NCBI RefSeq assembly: GCF_023156285.1
Contig: NZ_JAKZAJ010000001.1
Coordinates: 1 to 64,000 of the forward strand
Direction: 5' to 3'
From: Marinobacter koreensis
Lineage (GTDB): Bacteria; Pseudomonadota; Gammaproteobacteria; Pseudomonadales; Oleiphilaceae
Length of the DNA: 64,000 nt
Numbering within the stretch: the stretch's first letter is position 1; each line of letters begins with the position of its first letter. This document shows, one piece after another, positions 44,473-55,058 of the stretch. The notes under the pieces are model-generated. The model was given only the letters and a program-made list of their open reading frames with translations, searched no databases and was not told the origin of the DNA. A program made the position numbers and the translations under genes.

Positions 44473-45600
44473 ATGCTGCTGATACGCCCGCTGCAGGACA
44501 AGGATCTCGATGATCTTTACACCATGGCACTGAACGCCGGAAAAGGCCTGACGACCCTGCCGGCCGATCGTGAACTTCTGGCCCGCAAGATCGACCATGC
44601 CCGCGAGACCTTCAGCCAGCGTTGTGCGCCGGAGGCGGGCCTGTACCTGTTTGCTCTGGAAGATACTGAATCCGGCCGGGCGGTGGGTATCAGCGGCATC
44701 CAGGCCCGGGTTGGCCTGGACGAGGTGTTTTACAACTATCGCCTGAGCCTGACGGTGAACGCCTCCCGGGAGCTGGACGTGCATGTGCGGACGCCCACGC
44801 TGCACCTGTCCAACGACATGACCGACACCAGCGAAATCTGCTCTCTGCTGCTCTCGGACGACTACAAAGGCGGCGGGAACGGGCTGTTGCTGTCCCGCTG
44901 CCGGTTCATGTACCTGGATGAGTTCCGCAAACACTTTTCTGAAAAGGTATTTGCGGAGATGCGCGGCGTCTCGGATGAGGCCGGGCGGAGTCCGCTGTGG
45001 GATGCACTGGGCTGCAAGTTCTTCGACATGCCGTTCAGTGAGGCGGATACCCTGTCCGGGCTCGGGAACAAGTCGTTTATTGCCGAGTTGATGCCCAAAT
45101 ACCCGATTTATCTCCCCATGCTGCCGGACTCCGCGAGGTCCGTGATTGGCCGGGTTCACCAGAACACGGCTCCGGCGCTGAAAATGTTGCAGGCCGAGGG
45201 TTTCAACTTCAACGGACTGGTGGATATTTTTGACGGCGGCCCGGTGGTCGAGGCTTTCATCCATAATATCCGCACGGTCCGTGAGAGCATCAACCGGTAC
45301 GTTCTTGTAACCCATAAGTCCATGGATCTGGATGTGCCTCCCGCTGAGCGGGTCATGGTGTCGAATCGGGCGTTCCGGGACTTCCGGGTGACAACCTTGC
45401 CTGCCAGTTGCATCGGGCCGGACACCGTGAGTCTGCCGGAAGATGTCGCCCGGGCGCTGCAGGTCGAATCCGGCGACTCGGTGCGCCTGGCACCCTTGAA
45501 AGAAGGAAGCGTCCGGCCCACCCATGGTGGTGGGGCCAATGGTATGTCGGATCTGTCTGGACGGGGCAGGCCACATCGCAGTCACTCTTCGTGGGATTAA
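44473..45600 (+). CDS. aruG: Arginine N-succinyltransferase, second subunit (AruG/AstA-like)
   Basis: Partner of aruF. 375 residues with the AstA hallmarks LIRPLQDKDLDDLYTMA, GISGIQARVGLDEVFYNYR, LHLSNDMTDTSEICSLLL, MPFSEADTLSGLGNKSFIAELMPKYPIY (given in parts; about residues 185-220) and FDGGPVVEA. The C-terminal about 30 residues (Gly/His/Arg/Ser-rich, GGGANGMSDLSGRGRPHRSHS) extend beyond the usual end and look disordered. It is closer to E. coli AstA than aruF is and keeps the catalytic-domain motifs. It starts 28 bases after aruF. Confidence 0.93.
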   Translation: MLLIRPLQDKDLDDLYTMALNAGKGLTTLPADRELLARKIDHARETFSQRCAPEAGLYLFALEDTESGRAVGISGIQARVGLDEVFYNYRLSLTVNASRELDVHVRTPTLHLSNDMTDTSEICSLLLSDDYKGGGNGLLLSRCRFMYLDEFRKHFSEKVFAEMRGVSDEAGRSPLWDALGCKFFDMPFSEADTLSGLGNKSFIAELMPKYPIYLPMLPDSARSVIGRVHQNTAPALKMLQAEGFNFNGLVDIFDGGPVVEAFIHNIRTVRESINRYVLVTHKSMDLDVPPAERVMVSNRAFRDFRVTTLPASCIGPDTVSLPEDVARALQVESGDSVRLAPLKEGSVRPTHGGGANGMSDLSGRGRPHRSHSSWD

Positions 45601-45631
45601 TCAGTCCCTGATGTATTTTTAGGACCAATAG

Positions 45632-47122
<1,491 letters not shown>

Positions 47123-47139
47123 ATAACGGACGACGCATC

Positions 47140-48480
47140 ATGAGCCAACATGCAGTAGAAGCGAACTTCGACGGATTGGTCGGGCCCACCCACAATTATG
47201 CGGGCCTGTCCTGGGGAAATGTGGCTTCAAAGTCGAACGTGCATGCGGTATCCAACCCCAGAGAGGCCGCGCTGCAGGGTCTTGCGAAAATGAAGCGTCT
47301 GGCGGACCGTGGCTACGTACAGGGCGTACTTCCGCCCCATGAGCGTCCACACATTCCAACCCTGCGTTCCCTCGGATTCACCGGATCCGACGCCGAAGTG
47401 TTGGGAAAGGCCGCCAGAGAGGCGCCCGCCGTCCTGGCCGCAGTCTCTTCCGCCTCTGCCATGTGGACGGCCAACGCTGCTACCGTCTCGCCCAGTGCCG
47501 ACACGTCGGATCATCGGGTCCACTTCACACCGGCGAACCTGAGTGCCAAGTTCCACCGTTCCATCGAACACCCGGTGACGGGCCGGATGCTCAAGGCGAT
47601 CTTTACCGATGAAGGCTACTTTGCCCATCATCCTGCCTTGCCGTCGGTCAGCCACTTCGGCGACGAGGGTGCGGCCAACCATACCCGCCTGTGCGCAGGT
47701 TATGGCGATGCCGGCGTAGAGCTTTTTGTCTACGGGCAGGCGGCTTTCAATGATCAGGCCCCGGCACCCCGGACATACCCGGCGCGCCAGACCCTGGAAG
47801 CATCGCAGGCCATTGCCCGCCTTCACGGACTGAAAGACGCACACTGCGTATTTGCCCAGCAGAATCCGGATGCCATCGATGCGGGCGTCTTTCACAACGA
47901 CGTCATTGCGGTGGGCAACGGCAATACCCTGTTCTATCACGAGATGGCGTTCCTGGAGGAAGACCGCGTTCTGGCCGATATCCGGTCAAGGCTGACGGGG
48001 ACGGATCTACAGCCCGTGCGGGTATCGAGCGCCGACGTTCCGATCGGGGACGCAGTGGCGTCCTACCTGTTCAACAGTCAGCTCCTCAATGCCCCGGACG
48101 GCATGCTTCTGGCGGTTCCGGGCGAGTGCCGGGAAGTGGCTTCTGTCAGTCGTTACCTGGATGCCCTGGTGGCGGAAGACGGCCCGATCACGGCTGTTGA
48201 GGTGTTCGACGTCAAGCAGTCCATGCGCAATGGCGGCGGCCCTGCCTGCTTGCGCCTGAGGGTGGTACTGACCGACGACGAATTGCAGGCGCTGAACCGG
48301 GGCGTGATCCTGACCGATGACCTCTACGAGCGGCTGACCACCTGGGTGAAAGCCCATTACCGTGATCAGTTGTCACAGGAGGATCTGGGCGATCCCATGC
48401 TGCTCGACGAAGTGCGTAAGGCCCTGGATGAATTAACGGGCATTCTGGGCGTTGGCTCGATTTACGACTTCCAATTATAA
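47140..48480 (+). CDS. astB: N-succinylarginine dihydrolase
   Basis: Hydrolyses N-succinylarginine to N-succinylornithine with release of two ammonia and CO2, the second step of the pathway. 446 residues, usual length. Amidinotransferase-like pentein fold motifs are [45 protein letters not shown] (His/Asp of the active site, near 245-270) and [16 protein letters not shown] with the catalytic Cys. It is last in the plus-strand aru run and is followed by a palindromic repeat against the convergent astE. Confidence 0.97.
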   Translation: MSQHAVEANFDGLVGPTHNYAGLSWGNVASKSNVHAVSNPREAALQGLAKMKRLADRGYVQGVLPPHERPHIPTLRSLGFTGSDAEVLGKAAREAPAVLAAVSSASAMWTANAATVSPSADTSDHRVHFTPANLSAKFHRSIEHPVTGRMLKAIFTDEGYFAHHPALPSVSHFGDEGAANHTRLCAGYGDAGVELFVYGQAAFNDQAPAPRTYPARQTLEASQAIARLHGLKDAHCVFAQQNPDAIDAGVFHNDVIAVGNGNTLFYHEMAFLEEDRVLADIRSRLTGTDLQPVRVSSADVPIGDAVASYLFNSQLLNAPDGMLLAVPGECREVASVSRYLDALVAEDGPITAVEVFDVKQSMRNGGGPACLRLRVVLTDDELQALNRGVILTDDLYERLTTWVKAHYRDQLSQEDLGDPMLLDEVRKALDELTGILGVGSIYDFQL

Positions 48481-48499
48481 GCGACCATTTCCAGAAGCC

Positions 48500-48529
48500 G
48501 GGATCAGATGAACGCCTTCATCTGACCCC
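48500..48529. repeat. GGGGTCAGATGAA-type palindromic repeat, copy 2
   Basis: GGGATCAGATGAA and TTCATCTGACCCC are separated by four bases; one pair is imperfect. The palindrome includes the last codons and TGA of the minus-strand astE (48518-48520). It lies 20 bases after astB and, like copy 1, is followed by GTTCAC on the plus strand. Confidence 0.8.
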
Positions 48530-49561
48530 AAGTTCACGGATCATCAGACCAACGCGCTGACCGACCGGCACCTCCCGGTTCGGGAACACAATGGCCTCGG
48601 GTACGGCGCCAACCCGATAATGCCGTGACCCATCCTCCCATATCAGCGTGCCGGGCTCATACTCCGTGAAATTGGCAACATCATCGGGGATGTGAAACAG
48701 GAAGCCCTCACCGGTGTTCAGAATCTCGTGGACTACCTCGAAGACAGTCAATGGAGGCTGCCCGGCGGCCGAAACGGGTGGCGGATCACCCCGGAAGCGA
48801 CGGCGTAACGCGTCCCGGATGCCGGCAAAACGGGTCAGGTCGTTCTGACCAAAGGGTCGAACCTTGCCCAGCTCAATCGTGAAACTCTCCGCACCCAGTT
48901 CCGATGAGGTGAACGACGAAAACGTCGTTCCGGCCCTGTGCTGGAGCAATAGTGTCTCTACGCCTGCTTCCAGCAGGAATTCACACTGGGTCTCCGGTAT
49001 CTGGCGGCCTTCCACAAAAGGATAGAGCGCAAACTTCTCCCGATGGGACGGACGGATGGCGGTATGCAGATCGTAGTGGTTGAGCGCCAATGCGGTATGC
49101 CGATGGGCAAACTCACGGCACAACGTTTCAATCTGAGAGGCCCGGGCTGCCTCGGGCAATCCACTGTACTCGTCCCGGCCATGCGCACCCGCGAACAGCC
49201 GGTTCATGTTCACATCAATGAATCGCTCGCCGGCCACCATGGCGGGCGGATTGCCCATGACCAGCAGCAACGGGCAGGCCACCTGCCAGTCGCCCGCAAG
49301 AATCTCGCTGATCAGCCCGTCCAGCACTTCAATGGGCGCTGTCTCGTTGCCATGGACTCCCACGGAAACAATCAGGGCCTCGCCGTTGGGGTTCTGGTGC
49401 GTGGCTGCGGGTGTTATCTCCAGAATGCCCACATGCGGACGGGTGACCGTGGTTCCGTCAGGGAGTCGGGCCATTGTTGGGTCAGGAGATTCTGAGGCGT
49501 TGGCCAGCGTGTGATCCAGCCAGCTATCCGAGGAATCAAAAAGTACAGAGGATGCATTCAT
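48518..49561 (-). CDS. astE: Succinylglutamate desuccinylase
   Basis: Zinc carboxypeptidase-like enzyme that splits N-succinylglutamate into glutamate and succinate, the last step of the pathway. 347 residues. Zinc ligands are in VGVHGNETAPIEV (His, Glu near 90) and the downstream His in LNHYDLHTAIRPS; the catalytic Glu is probably in FTIELGKVRPFG. Unlike in Pseudomonas, where aruE follows aruB, it is here on the opposite strand, convergent to astB and downstream of the arginine-type ABC importer. The final residues (GVR) are encoded in a palindromic repeat. Confidence 0.94.
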   Translation of the reverse strand: MNASSVLFDSSDSWLDHTLANASESPDPTMARLPDGTTVTRPHVGILEITPAATHQNPNGEALIVSVGVHGNETAPIEVLDGLISEILAGDWQVACPLLLVMGNPPAMVAGERFIDVNMNRLFAGAHGRDEYSGLPEAARASQIETLCREFAHRHTALALNHYDLHTAIRPSHREKFALYPFVEGRQIPETQCEFLLEAGVETLLLQHRAGTTFSSFTSSELGAESFTIELGKVRPFGQNDLTRFAGIRDALRRRFRGDPPPVSAAGQPPLTVFEVVHEILNTGEGFLFHIPDDVANFTEYEPGTLIWEDGSRHYRVGAVPEAIVFPNREVPVGQRVGLMIRELGVR

Positions 49562-49587
49562 CGCGAAATCCCCAAAAAAGGTCTGGG

Positions 49588-49695
49588 GTCAGGCGAAGAA
49601 CCTCCCTCCGGGAATGTGCGAAGCCATGGACGGCTTCGCTCAAGCGCACATGGACGTGCTTGTAGCGTTTCCCGGAGGGAGGTTCTTCGCCTGAC
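49588..49695 (-). repeat. Structured intergenic element, copy 2 (54-base core inside perfect 27-base inverted arms)
   Basis: Arms 49588-49614 and 49669-49695 are perfectly complementary over 27 bases; the core 49615-49668 is 54 bases. In the core's first 28 bases, the stem GCGAAGCC/GGCTTCGC caps on CATGGACG. Compared with copy 1, three of its pairs have changed on both sides (A-T for G-C twice, G-C for T-A once) so that pairing is kept. The second hairpin is around GCACATGGACGTGC. On the minus strand the arm is followed at a few bases by TTTTTT. It lies between aotM and astE, both minus, hence in the same orientation relative to transcription as copy 1. Confidence 0.85.
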
Positions 49696-49724
49696 CATGC
49701 ACCAGAGGCTGGTCATTCGTGAAT

Positions 49725-50447
49725 TCAGGACCCAACCGGCCGCTGGTGCTTCAACAAATGATTTTCCAATTTGCGGAACGCAAACACCAGAATGAAGGTC
49801 AGTGTCAGATAGATCAGCGCCACAAAAATGAACGCATCGAACGGCGCATAAAACCGGGAGTAGATGTTCCGGGCGGCACCTGTGAGATCCACGATTGTCA
49901 CTACGCTGGCAATCGCACTGGAGTGCAGCATGAAGATGACCTCATTCGAGTAAGCCTGTACCGCACGACGCGCCGCACTGGGCAGAATGAGCCGACGCAT
50001 CCGCATCCACCAGTTCATACCGTAGGCCTTCGCCGCCTCAATTTCACCGGCGGGTGTCGACACAATGGCACCCCGGATGATTTCCGTGGTGTAGGCACAG
50101 GTATTCAGGGCAAACGCCAGCAGGGCCGGGTAGAAGGGCTCCCGGAAGATTTCCCACCAGAAGGTGTCCTGGATGCCGGGGATCTGGGCAATGCCGTAAT
50201 AGATGATGTACAGCTGGATCAGCAGCGGTGTGCCCCGGAACAGGTAGGTGTAGACCCAAACCGGACCGGAGATGAACGGGTTCTTCATGGTCCGCAGGAT
50301 CGCCAGCGGGACGGCGCACATCAGGCCGATGATCAGAGACAGGAATACCAGCTGGATGGTGTTCACCAGCCCGTTCCAGTATTCCATCATGGTCATCGCG
50401 GTGAAAATGTCGTTCTGGTTCAGCCATTGCGCGATAAAGTCAGGCAT
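49725..50447 (-). CDS. aotM: Arginine/basic amino-acid ABC transporter permease (HisM/AotM-like)
   Basis: Inner-membrane permease of 240 residues from the ATG at 50447, which has AGGGTG upstream and overlaps the aotQ stop by 8 bases; the frame extends to 50471 without support. It resembles HisM: EYWNGLVNTIQLVFLSLIIGL, FISGPVWVYTYLFRGTPLLIQLYIIYYG, and the ATPase-coupling EAA loop EIEAAKAYGMNWWMRMRRLILP. About five membrane segments. With AotQ it forms the heterodimeric channel. Substrate assignment to arginine/ornithine rests on the aru neighbourhood. Confidence 0.88.
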   Translation of the reverse strand: MPDFIAQWLNQNDIFTAMTMMEYWNGLVNTIQLVFLSLIIGLMCAVPLAILRTMKNPFISGPVWVYTYLFRGTPLLIQLYIIYYGIAQIPGIQDTFWWEIFREPFYPALLAFALNTCAYTTEIIRGAIVSTPAGEIEAAKAYGMNWWMRMRRLILPSAARRAVQAYSNEVIFMLHSSAIASVVTIVDLTGAARNIYSRFYAPFDAFIFVALIYLTLTFILVFAFRKLENHLLKHQRPVGS

Positions 50448-51153
50448 TTTGCGCACCCTGAGCCACGCCAACGTTGGCGCGTTTATTCAGCCACTTGATG
50501 AACAGTTCGGAGCCGGCCGTCAGCAGCAGATAGACCGACGCGACGGGCATAAAGAAGTGGAACGGCATGCGTTCTGCCTTGGCGGCCTCCTCGGCCACAC
50601 GAACCATGTCAGTCAGACCGATGATGGACACCAGCGCGGTGGACTTCAGCAGCACCTGCCAGTTGTTACCGAGCCCGGGCAGCGCATGGCGCAGCATCTG
50701 GGGCACCATGATCCGCCGGAAGGTGTGCCAGCGGGTAAAGCCATAGGCACGGGCGGCTTCAATCTGCCCCGTATCCACGGCGAGAAAGGCGCCCCGGAAG
50801 GTTTCGGCCATATAGGCACCGAAGATCAGGCCAATCGTCACAACGCCGGAAATGAATGGATCGAACTGGAAGAAAAAGTCGATCTGGTAATGGTCGTACA
50901 GGAAATCGGACAGAGAATTAACCATCACCTGGCCGCCGTAATAGAACAGCAGCATCATGACCAGATCCGGAACGCCCCGGATGACGGTGGTGTAGAACGT
51001 CGCGATGCCGTAGGCAATCCGGTTCCCGGATAACTTGGATGAGGCACCGAGCAGCCCCAGAAACAGCGAAAGGGCAAGGGAGAGGAAGGCCAGTTCGACG
51101 GTAACAACCGCACCGTCCAGAAGTTCGGGGCCATAGCCTTTGAGGTCGAACAT
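50440..51153 (-). CDS. aotQ: Arginine/basic amino-acid ABC transporter permease (HisQ/AotQ-like)
   Basis: 237-residue inner-membrane permease with the HisQ-type opening LLDGAVVTVELAFLSLALSLFLG, TTVIRGVPDLVMMLLFYYGGQ and EAA loop QIEAARAYGFTRWHTFRRIMVP. It pairs with AotM, whose start it overlaps. A nine-base hairpin separates it from the upstream binding-protein gene. Confidence 0.88.
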   Translation of the reverse strand: MFDLKGYGPELLDGAVVTVELAFLSLALSLFLGLLGASSKLSGNRIAYGIATFYTTVIRGVPDLVMMLLFYYGGQVMVNSLSDFLYDHYQIDFFFQFDPFISGVVTIGLIFGAYMAETFRGAFLAVDTGQIEAARAYGFTRWHTFRRIMVPQMLRHALPGLGNNWQVLLKSTALVSIIGLTDMVRVAEEAAKAERMPFHFFMPVASVYLLLTAGSELFIKWLNKRANVGVAQGAQNA

Positions 51154-51171
51154 GGGGTAATCCGGTCATGA

Positions 51172-51194
51172 GGGGCGGTCGGGAAGACCGCCCC
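51172..51194 (-). other. Hairpin between aotJ and aotQ, probable mRNA stabiliser
   Basis: GGGGCGGTC (51172-51180) and GACCGCCCC (51186-51194) form a nine-base GC stem with no T-run. Such stems after a binding-protein gene usually protect the upstream message and raise binding-protein yield. Confidence 0.65.
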
Positions 51195-51201
51195 ACGCAG
51201 T

Positions 51202-51957
51202 TTACATCTTGATGTCGTAGCTGAAGTATTTCTTCATGATGGCATCGTAGGTGCCGTCGTTCTTCAGTTTCTTCAGGGCTGCGTTGACCTTGGCGGCGAG
51301 GTCCTTGTCACGCTTGCGCATGGCAACGCCAACGCCTTGACCGAGCTTGACCGGCTTGCCCACTTCCTTGAAGGCATCCTTGGTCAGGATGGTCTGCTCA
51401 CCCACCGGGTAGTCTACGAAGATCACGTCCAGACGCTGGCCTTCCAGGTCCAGAACCATGTCGTCAGCAGTAGTGTAGCGCTTGATGGTAGCGATGCCGC
51501 CGAATTCATTGGTGGCGTAGGTGTCCATGGTGGTGCCCCGCTGGACGCCGATCACCTTGCCTTTCATGTCCTCTTTGCTGGTGACGTCAGCATTGAAGTC
51601 CTTGCGTGCGAACCAGCCGCCCGGGGTGTTGTAGTACGGCTCGGAGAAATTGACGCGCTCGGCCCGTTCCGGGGTAATGGACATGGACGAGAAGATGGCG
51701 TCGAATTTGCGGGCCAGGAGGCCGGGAATCATGCCGTCCCAGGACTGGATCACGAACTCGCAGTCGGCCTTCATTTCCTTACACATGGCTTTGGCCAGTT
51801 CAACTTCGAAACCGGTCAGGTTTCCGTTTTCGTCCTTGTACTCGAACGGCTCGTAAGGCACGTCGAATGCCAGGCGGATTTCTTTCCAGTCTTTGGCCTG
51901 CACAGAGCCGGCAACCAGCGCCAGCATGCAACTTGCTGCAATAATCAGTTTCTTCAT
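51202..51957 (-). CDS. aotJ: Periplasmic arginine/lysine/ornithine-type binding protein (AotJ/ArgT-like)
   Basis: Type-II periplasmic binding protein of 251 residues, signal peptide cleaved after VQA near residue 21. SBP_bac_3 hallmarks are YEPFEYKDENGNLTGFEVELAKAMC, WDGMIPGLLARKFDAIFSSMSITPERAE and FVDYPVGEQTI; a Cys pair (MCKEMKADC) resembles the disulfide of ArgT/HisJ. It delivers basic amino acids to AotQM. The genes run aotP-aotJ-aotQ-aotM with the ATPase first, unlike Pseudomonas (aotJQMOP). Confidence 0.88.
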   Translation of the reverse strand: MKKLIIAASCMLALVAGSVQAKDWKEIRLAFDVPYEPFEYKDENGNLTGFEVELAKAMCKEMKADCEFVIQSWDGMIPGLLARKFDAIFSSMSITPERAERVNFSEPYYNTPGGWFARKDFNADVTSKEDMKGKVIGVQRGTTMDTYATNEFGGIATIKRYTTADDMVLDLEGQRLDVIFVDYPVGEQTILTKDAFKEVGKPVKLGQGVGVAMRKRDKDLAAKVNAALKKLKNDGTYDAIMKKYFSYDIKM

Positions 51958-52042
51958 GTGTCACTTCTCCAGTTGTTTGCCTTGTGGGCTTATAGTTTTT
52001 TGGATGTTTTGATCCAACACGGGTTCAAGATAGCACCGGTGT

Positions 52043-52813
52043 TCAGAAGTTGGGAGCCAGGAACTGTTTCATGCGCTCCGAGTCCGGGTGGTCGAACACC
52101 TTTTCCGGTGTACCCTGTTCCTCGATCACGCCCTGATGCAAAAACAGGACCTGACTGGACACATCCCTTGCAAACGCCATTTCGTGCGTCACCACGATCA
52201 TGGTGCGGCCTTCCTCGGCCAGGCTCTGCATAACCCGGAGCACTTCGCCAACCAGCTCCGGATCCAATGCCGAGGTCGGTTCGTCGAACAGCATGACTTC
52301 CGGCTCCATTGCCAGCGCACGGGCAATGGCCGCGCGCTGCTGCTGACCACCCGACATCTGGGCAGGGTAGTAATCCTTACGCTCGTAGATGCCCACTTTC
52401 TGGAGATAGGCTTCGGCCCGTTCGATCGCTTCCTTTTTGGGTACCTTGAGCACATGCACCGGTGCCTCGATGATGTTCTCGAGCACGGTCATGTGGGACC
52501 AGAGATTGAAGCTCTGGAAGACCATGGAAAGCTTGGACCGGATCTGCTCCACCTGCTTGTTGTCGGCGGGAATGCGCTCGCCCTTGCGGTTGTTGGTGAA
52601 CCGGATTGGGTCACCGTGCACGATAATGTCGCCGGAGGTGGGGGTTTCCAGAAGGTTGATGCAGCGTAGAAAGGTGCTCTTGCCAGAGCCGGAACTTCCA
52701 ATCAGGGATACCACATCGCCCTTTCGGGTCTCCAGTGACACACCCTTGAGAACTTCAAGCTGATCAAAGGTTTTGGTGATGTCCCTGCAGATCAAGGGCG
52801 CTTGGTCCGCCAT
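52043..52813 (-). CDS. aotP: Amino-acid ABC transporter ATP-binding protein (HisP/AotP-like)
   Basis: 256-residue ATPase of the basic amino-acid importer. Walker [14 protein letters not shown] near 37-49, HisP-type [22 protein letters not shown] insert, signature [16 protein letters not shown], Walker [16 protein letters not shown] and switch [10 protein letters not shown] are all intact. It is first in the transporter operon, 36 bases upstream of which the convergently unrelated glcC gene ends on the same strand, so read-through from glcC is possible. Confidence 0.92.
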   Translation of the reverse strand: MADQAPLICRDITKTFDQLEVLKGVSLETRKGDVVSLIGSSGSGKSTFLRCINLLETPTSGDIIVHGDPIRFTNNRKGERIPADNKQVEQIRSKLSMVFQSFNLWSHMTVLENIIEAPVHVLKVPKKEAIERAEAYLQKVGIYERKDYYPAQMSGGQQQRAAIARALAMEPEVMLFDEPTSALDPELVGEVLRVMQSLAEEGRTMIVVTHEMAFARDVSSQVLFLHQGVIEEQGTPEKVFDHPDSERMKQFLAPNF

Positions 52814-52848
52814 GGGTAACTCCTGAGCTTTGGATAAAGGCGCATGTT

Positions 52849-53625
52849 TTACGGGCTGTGGCGCCGGAAATCAATACCTGATTGATCCGGTGCAATCGCC
52901 CCGGGGATATGGGACGCCCGAATGACCTTGTCCCCCTGTTGCTCCATGTCCTTGAGCATATCGCTGACGAAACGGACGTGGGCCATCGCCACTTTGCGGG
53001 CAGACGCTGGCTTGGCCGAGATCACGGCGTCATAGAGCTGGCGATGCTGGCGAACGATCGTCTTGCGCATCTCCTCCCTCGGGTTGAGATTGGAAACAGC
53101 GGCCTGGACGGTCAGCAGCATCATGTTTTTCAGACCGTTCAGCACGTGGACCAGGATCGGATTGTGCGAGGCTTCGACAATGGCCAGATGGAAGCCGTGA
53201 TCGGGCTTGGCATTGCTGAGAGGGTCGGTGTCCTCCAGGGCCCTGAAGGCCTTGGTAATCCGATGACGATCCAGGCTGGTCGCCCGCTGGGCGGCCAGGA
53301 AGGCCGCCTGTCCCTCCAGCTGTTCACGCACTTCAAGAAGGTCATAGAGGGTTCTTGGATGGCCTTCGAAAAGGTGCATCAGAGGCCCCTGTTCATCAAG
53401 GTCTTCGGCGCCGGCGACCAGGGATGCTACGAATGACCCCTTGCCATGGCGGGTTTCGATGACGCCTCGTCCCTGTAGTTCGTGCAGGGCTTCCCGGATG
53501 ATGGCCCGGGACACCCGCAAGCGGCTCGCCAGTTGCCGCTCAGACGGTATTTTCTGGCCCGGAGCCAGGCCGCCATCGAGGATCAGACGCTCCAATCGGT
53601 ATGAGATTTCCTGGGATATTGCCAT
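52849..53625 (-). CDS. glcC: GntR/FadR-subfamily regulator, GlcC-like
   Basis: 258 residues: N-terminal winged helix ([48 protein letters not shown], about residues 20-70, read in parts) and a C-terminal FCD effector domain (about 85-225; metal-ligand candidates in [14 protein letters not shown] and [10 protein letters not shown]). [21 protein letters not shown] closely matches E. coli GlcC. GlcC responds to glycolate/acetate and controls the glc operon. Here the gene is divergent from a TRAP-glcGDEF cluster, and two TGGTCTGACCA palindromes in the gap are its likely sites. PdhR/LldR relatives cannot be fully excluded. Confidence 0.85.
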   Translation of the reverse strand: MAISQEISYRLERLILDGGLAPGQKIPSERQLASRLRVSRAIIREALHELQGRGVIETRHGKGSFVASLVAGAEDLDEQGPLMHLFEGHPRTLYDLLEVREQLEGQAAFLAAQRATSLDRHRITKAFRALEDTDPLSNAKPDHGFHLAIVEASHNPILVHVLNGLKNMMLLTVQAAVSNLNPREEMRKTIVRQHRQLYDAVISAKPASARKVAMAHVRFVSDMLKDMEQQGDKVIRASHIPGAIAPDQSGIDFRRHSP

Positions 53626-53646
53626 GCCCTTGCCTTTGATGATCGT

Positions 53647-53659
53647 CTGGTCTGACCAG
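53647..53659. promoter_or_regulatory. GntR-type operator O1 in the glcC-dctP gap
   Basis: CTGGTCTGACCAG, a perfect 13-base palindrome, 22 bases upstream of the glcC start; suited to autoregulation of glcC. Confidence 0.75.
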
Positions 53660-53762
53660 TCGAGGGTGCTGTGACGGTAAATAAAGCCTCAAGGCTTTGT
53701 GCCCCCGAGCCCCGTAAATATGGCTGATTTCGCATTATTCGTCCATTTTCCATACAGGAAAA

Positions 53763-53777
53763 ACTGGTCTGACCAGT
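53763..53777. promoter_or_regulatory. GntR-type operator O2 in the glcC-dctP gap
   Basis: ACTGGTCTGACCAGT, a perfect 15-base palindrome containing the same 13 bases as O1, about 115 bases upstream of dctP and 116 bases from O1 centre to centre. Confidence 0.75.
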
Positions 53778-53829
53778 GCGATATCGGCTGGACTAAAACC
53801 AGATTGCCTACGAATATCTTTTTTGTAAT

Positions 53830-53850
53830 GTCGGCCTTTGCCGACGTTTT
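53830..53850 (+). promoter_or_regulatory. Terminator-like leader hairpin before dctP
   Basis: GTCGGC (53830-53835) pairs with GCCGAC (53840-53845), followed by GTTTT; it lies about 45 bases before the dctP ATG. It is either a weak attenuator or a 5' stabilising stem. Confidence 0.4.
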
Positions 53851-53891
53851 AACCTGACGCTGATAAAAACAACGCCAACGGAGACGTCTCG

Positions 53892-55031
53892 ATGTTATCG
53901 ATAAAAAAGACGCGTAAGCACGATGACACAGGTGAGTCCTCACCTCGTCGTCAATTTCTCAAGACTGCCGCTGTGGGCGCCGCTTTCGCAGGCGCGATGA
54001 TGATGGGAGCCGGACAGGCTCAGGCCGCAACCACCTGGAAAATCCAGTCTGTCTGGGATGCCGGGACGGTTGGCTACAACCTGTTCGAGGAATGGTGCAA
54101 CAGCATCAAGGAAAAATCCGGCGGAGAACTGGTCTTCAAGCCGTATCCGGCCAAGTCGGTTGCCGCGGATAACAACGCCCTGTTTGATGCCGTTCGCAAC
54201 GGCGTACTGCAAGGCATGAACCCCTTTACCCTGTACTGGTCCGGCAAGATCCCGGCATCGGTATTCCTGTCTTCCTATCCGGCCGGTCCGGATCAGCCCA
54301 GCCAGTGGGACACCATGTTCTACTCCCTGGGTATGCTTGAGAAGACCCGTGAAATCTACAAGAAGTATGGCCTGTTCTACGTCGGCCCGATCCAGCACGA
54401 CGCCAACATCATTCACTCCAAGAAGCCGGTTAACAGCCTGGCGGACCTGAAGGGTATGAAGATCCGTGTCCCGGGCGGCATGGTGGCCGAGGTGTTCCAG
54501 CAGTTCGGTGTGTCCACCGTCAGTCTGCCGGGGTCCGACATTTTCCCGGCTCTGGAGAAAGGCACCATCGACGCGGCTGACTACGTCGGCCCGGCCGTGA
54601 ACTACGAGCTCGGTTTCTCCCAGGTCACCGACTACATCCTGTTGGGACCGCCAGGGGTAATGTCCATCTACCAGCCGGTAGACCTGATGGACCTGACAGT
54701 AAACCTGCGCGCCTGGAACGCCCTCGACCCGAAACTGCAGAAGCTGGTTGAGGACGAGGTACGGATCTACTCGCAGAAGCACTACCTCACGATTCAGAAG
54801 CGCAACGTTGAAGCGATGGAGAAGTTCAAGGCTGACGGCGACCAGGTGACCCGTCTGAGCCAGGAAGATCTTCGTGAGTTCCGTCGCGCGGCCATCCCTG
54901 TCTGGCTCCGTTGGGCCAACAAGGATGAGGACGCCAAGGAAATCTTCGAAATGCAGCTCAAGTACATGATGAACCCGCTGGTGGGCTACATCGATCAGGC
55001 TGAGCTGGATGAAGCGAAGAAAGAAATGTAA
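53892..55031 (+). CDS. TRAP transporter substrate-binding protein with Tat signal
   Basis: DctP-family periplasmic binding protein of 379 residues for a tripartite ATP-independent (ion-driven) importer. It has a twin-arginine signal (SPRRQFLK, Arg-Arg at 19-20, then an Ala/Gly/Met-rich h-region, cleavage near AQA at about 46). The mature part (WKIQSVWDAGTVGYNLFEEW; MKIRVPGGMVAEVFQQFGVS; ALEKGTIDAADYVGP) resembles binding proteins for 2-oxo and 2-hydroxy acids, with a conserved Arg in KIRVPGG for the carboxylate. CGGAG precedes the ATG. Neighbouring glc genes make glycolate or a related alpha-hydroxy acid the best guess. Confidence 0.9.
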   Translation: MLSIKKTRKHDDTGESSPRRQFLKTAAVGAAFAGAMMMGAGQAQAATTWKIQSVWDAGTVGYNLFEEWCNSIKEKSGGELVFKPYPAKSVAADNNALFDAVRNGVLQGMNPFTLYWSGKIPASVFLSSYPAGPDQPSQWDTMFYSLGMLEKTREIYKKYGLFYVGPIQHDANIIHSKKPVNSLADLKGMKIRVPGGMVAEVFQQFGVSTVSLPGSDIFPALEKGTIDAADYVGPAVNYELGFSQVTDYILLGPPGVMSIYQPVDLMDLTVNLRAWNALDPKLQKLVEDEVRIYSQKHYLTIQKRNVEAMEKFKADGDQVTRLSQEDLREFRRAAIPVWLRWANKDEDAKEIFEMQLKYMMNPLVGYIDQAELDEAKKEM

Positions 55032-55058
55032 ACGCTGACTTTCAACAATAAACGATCA

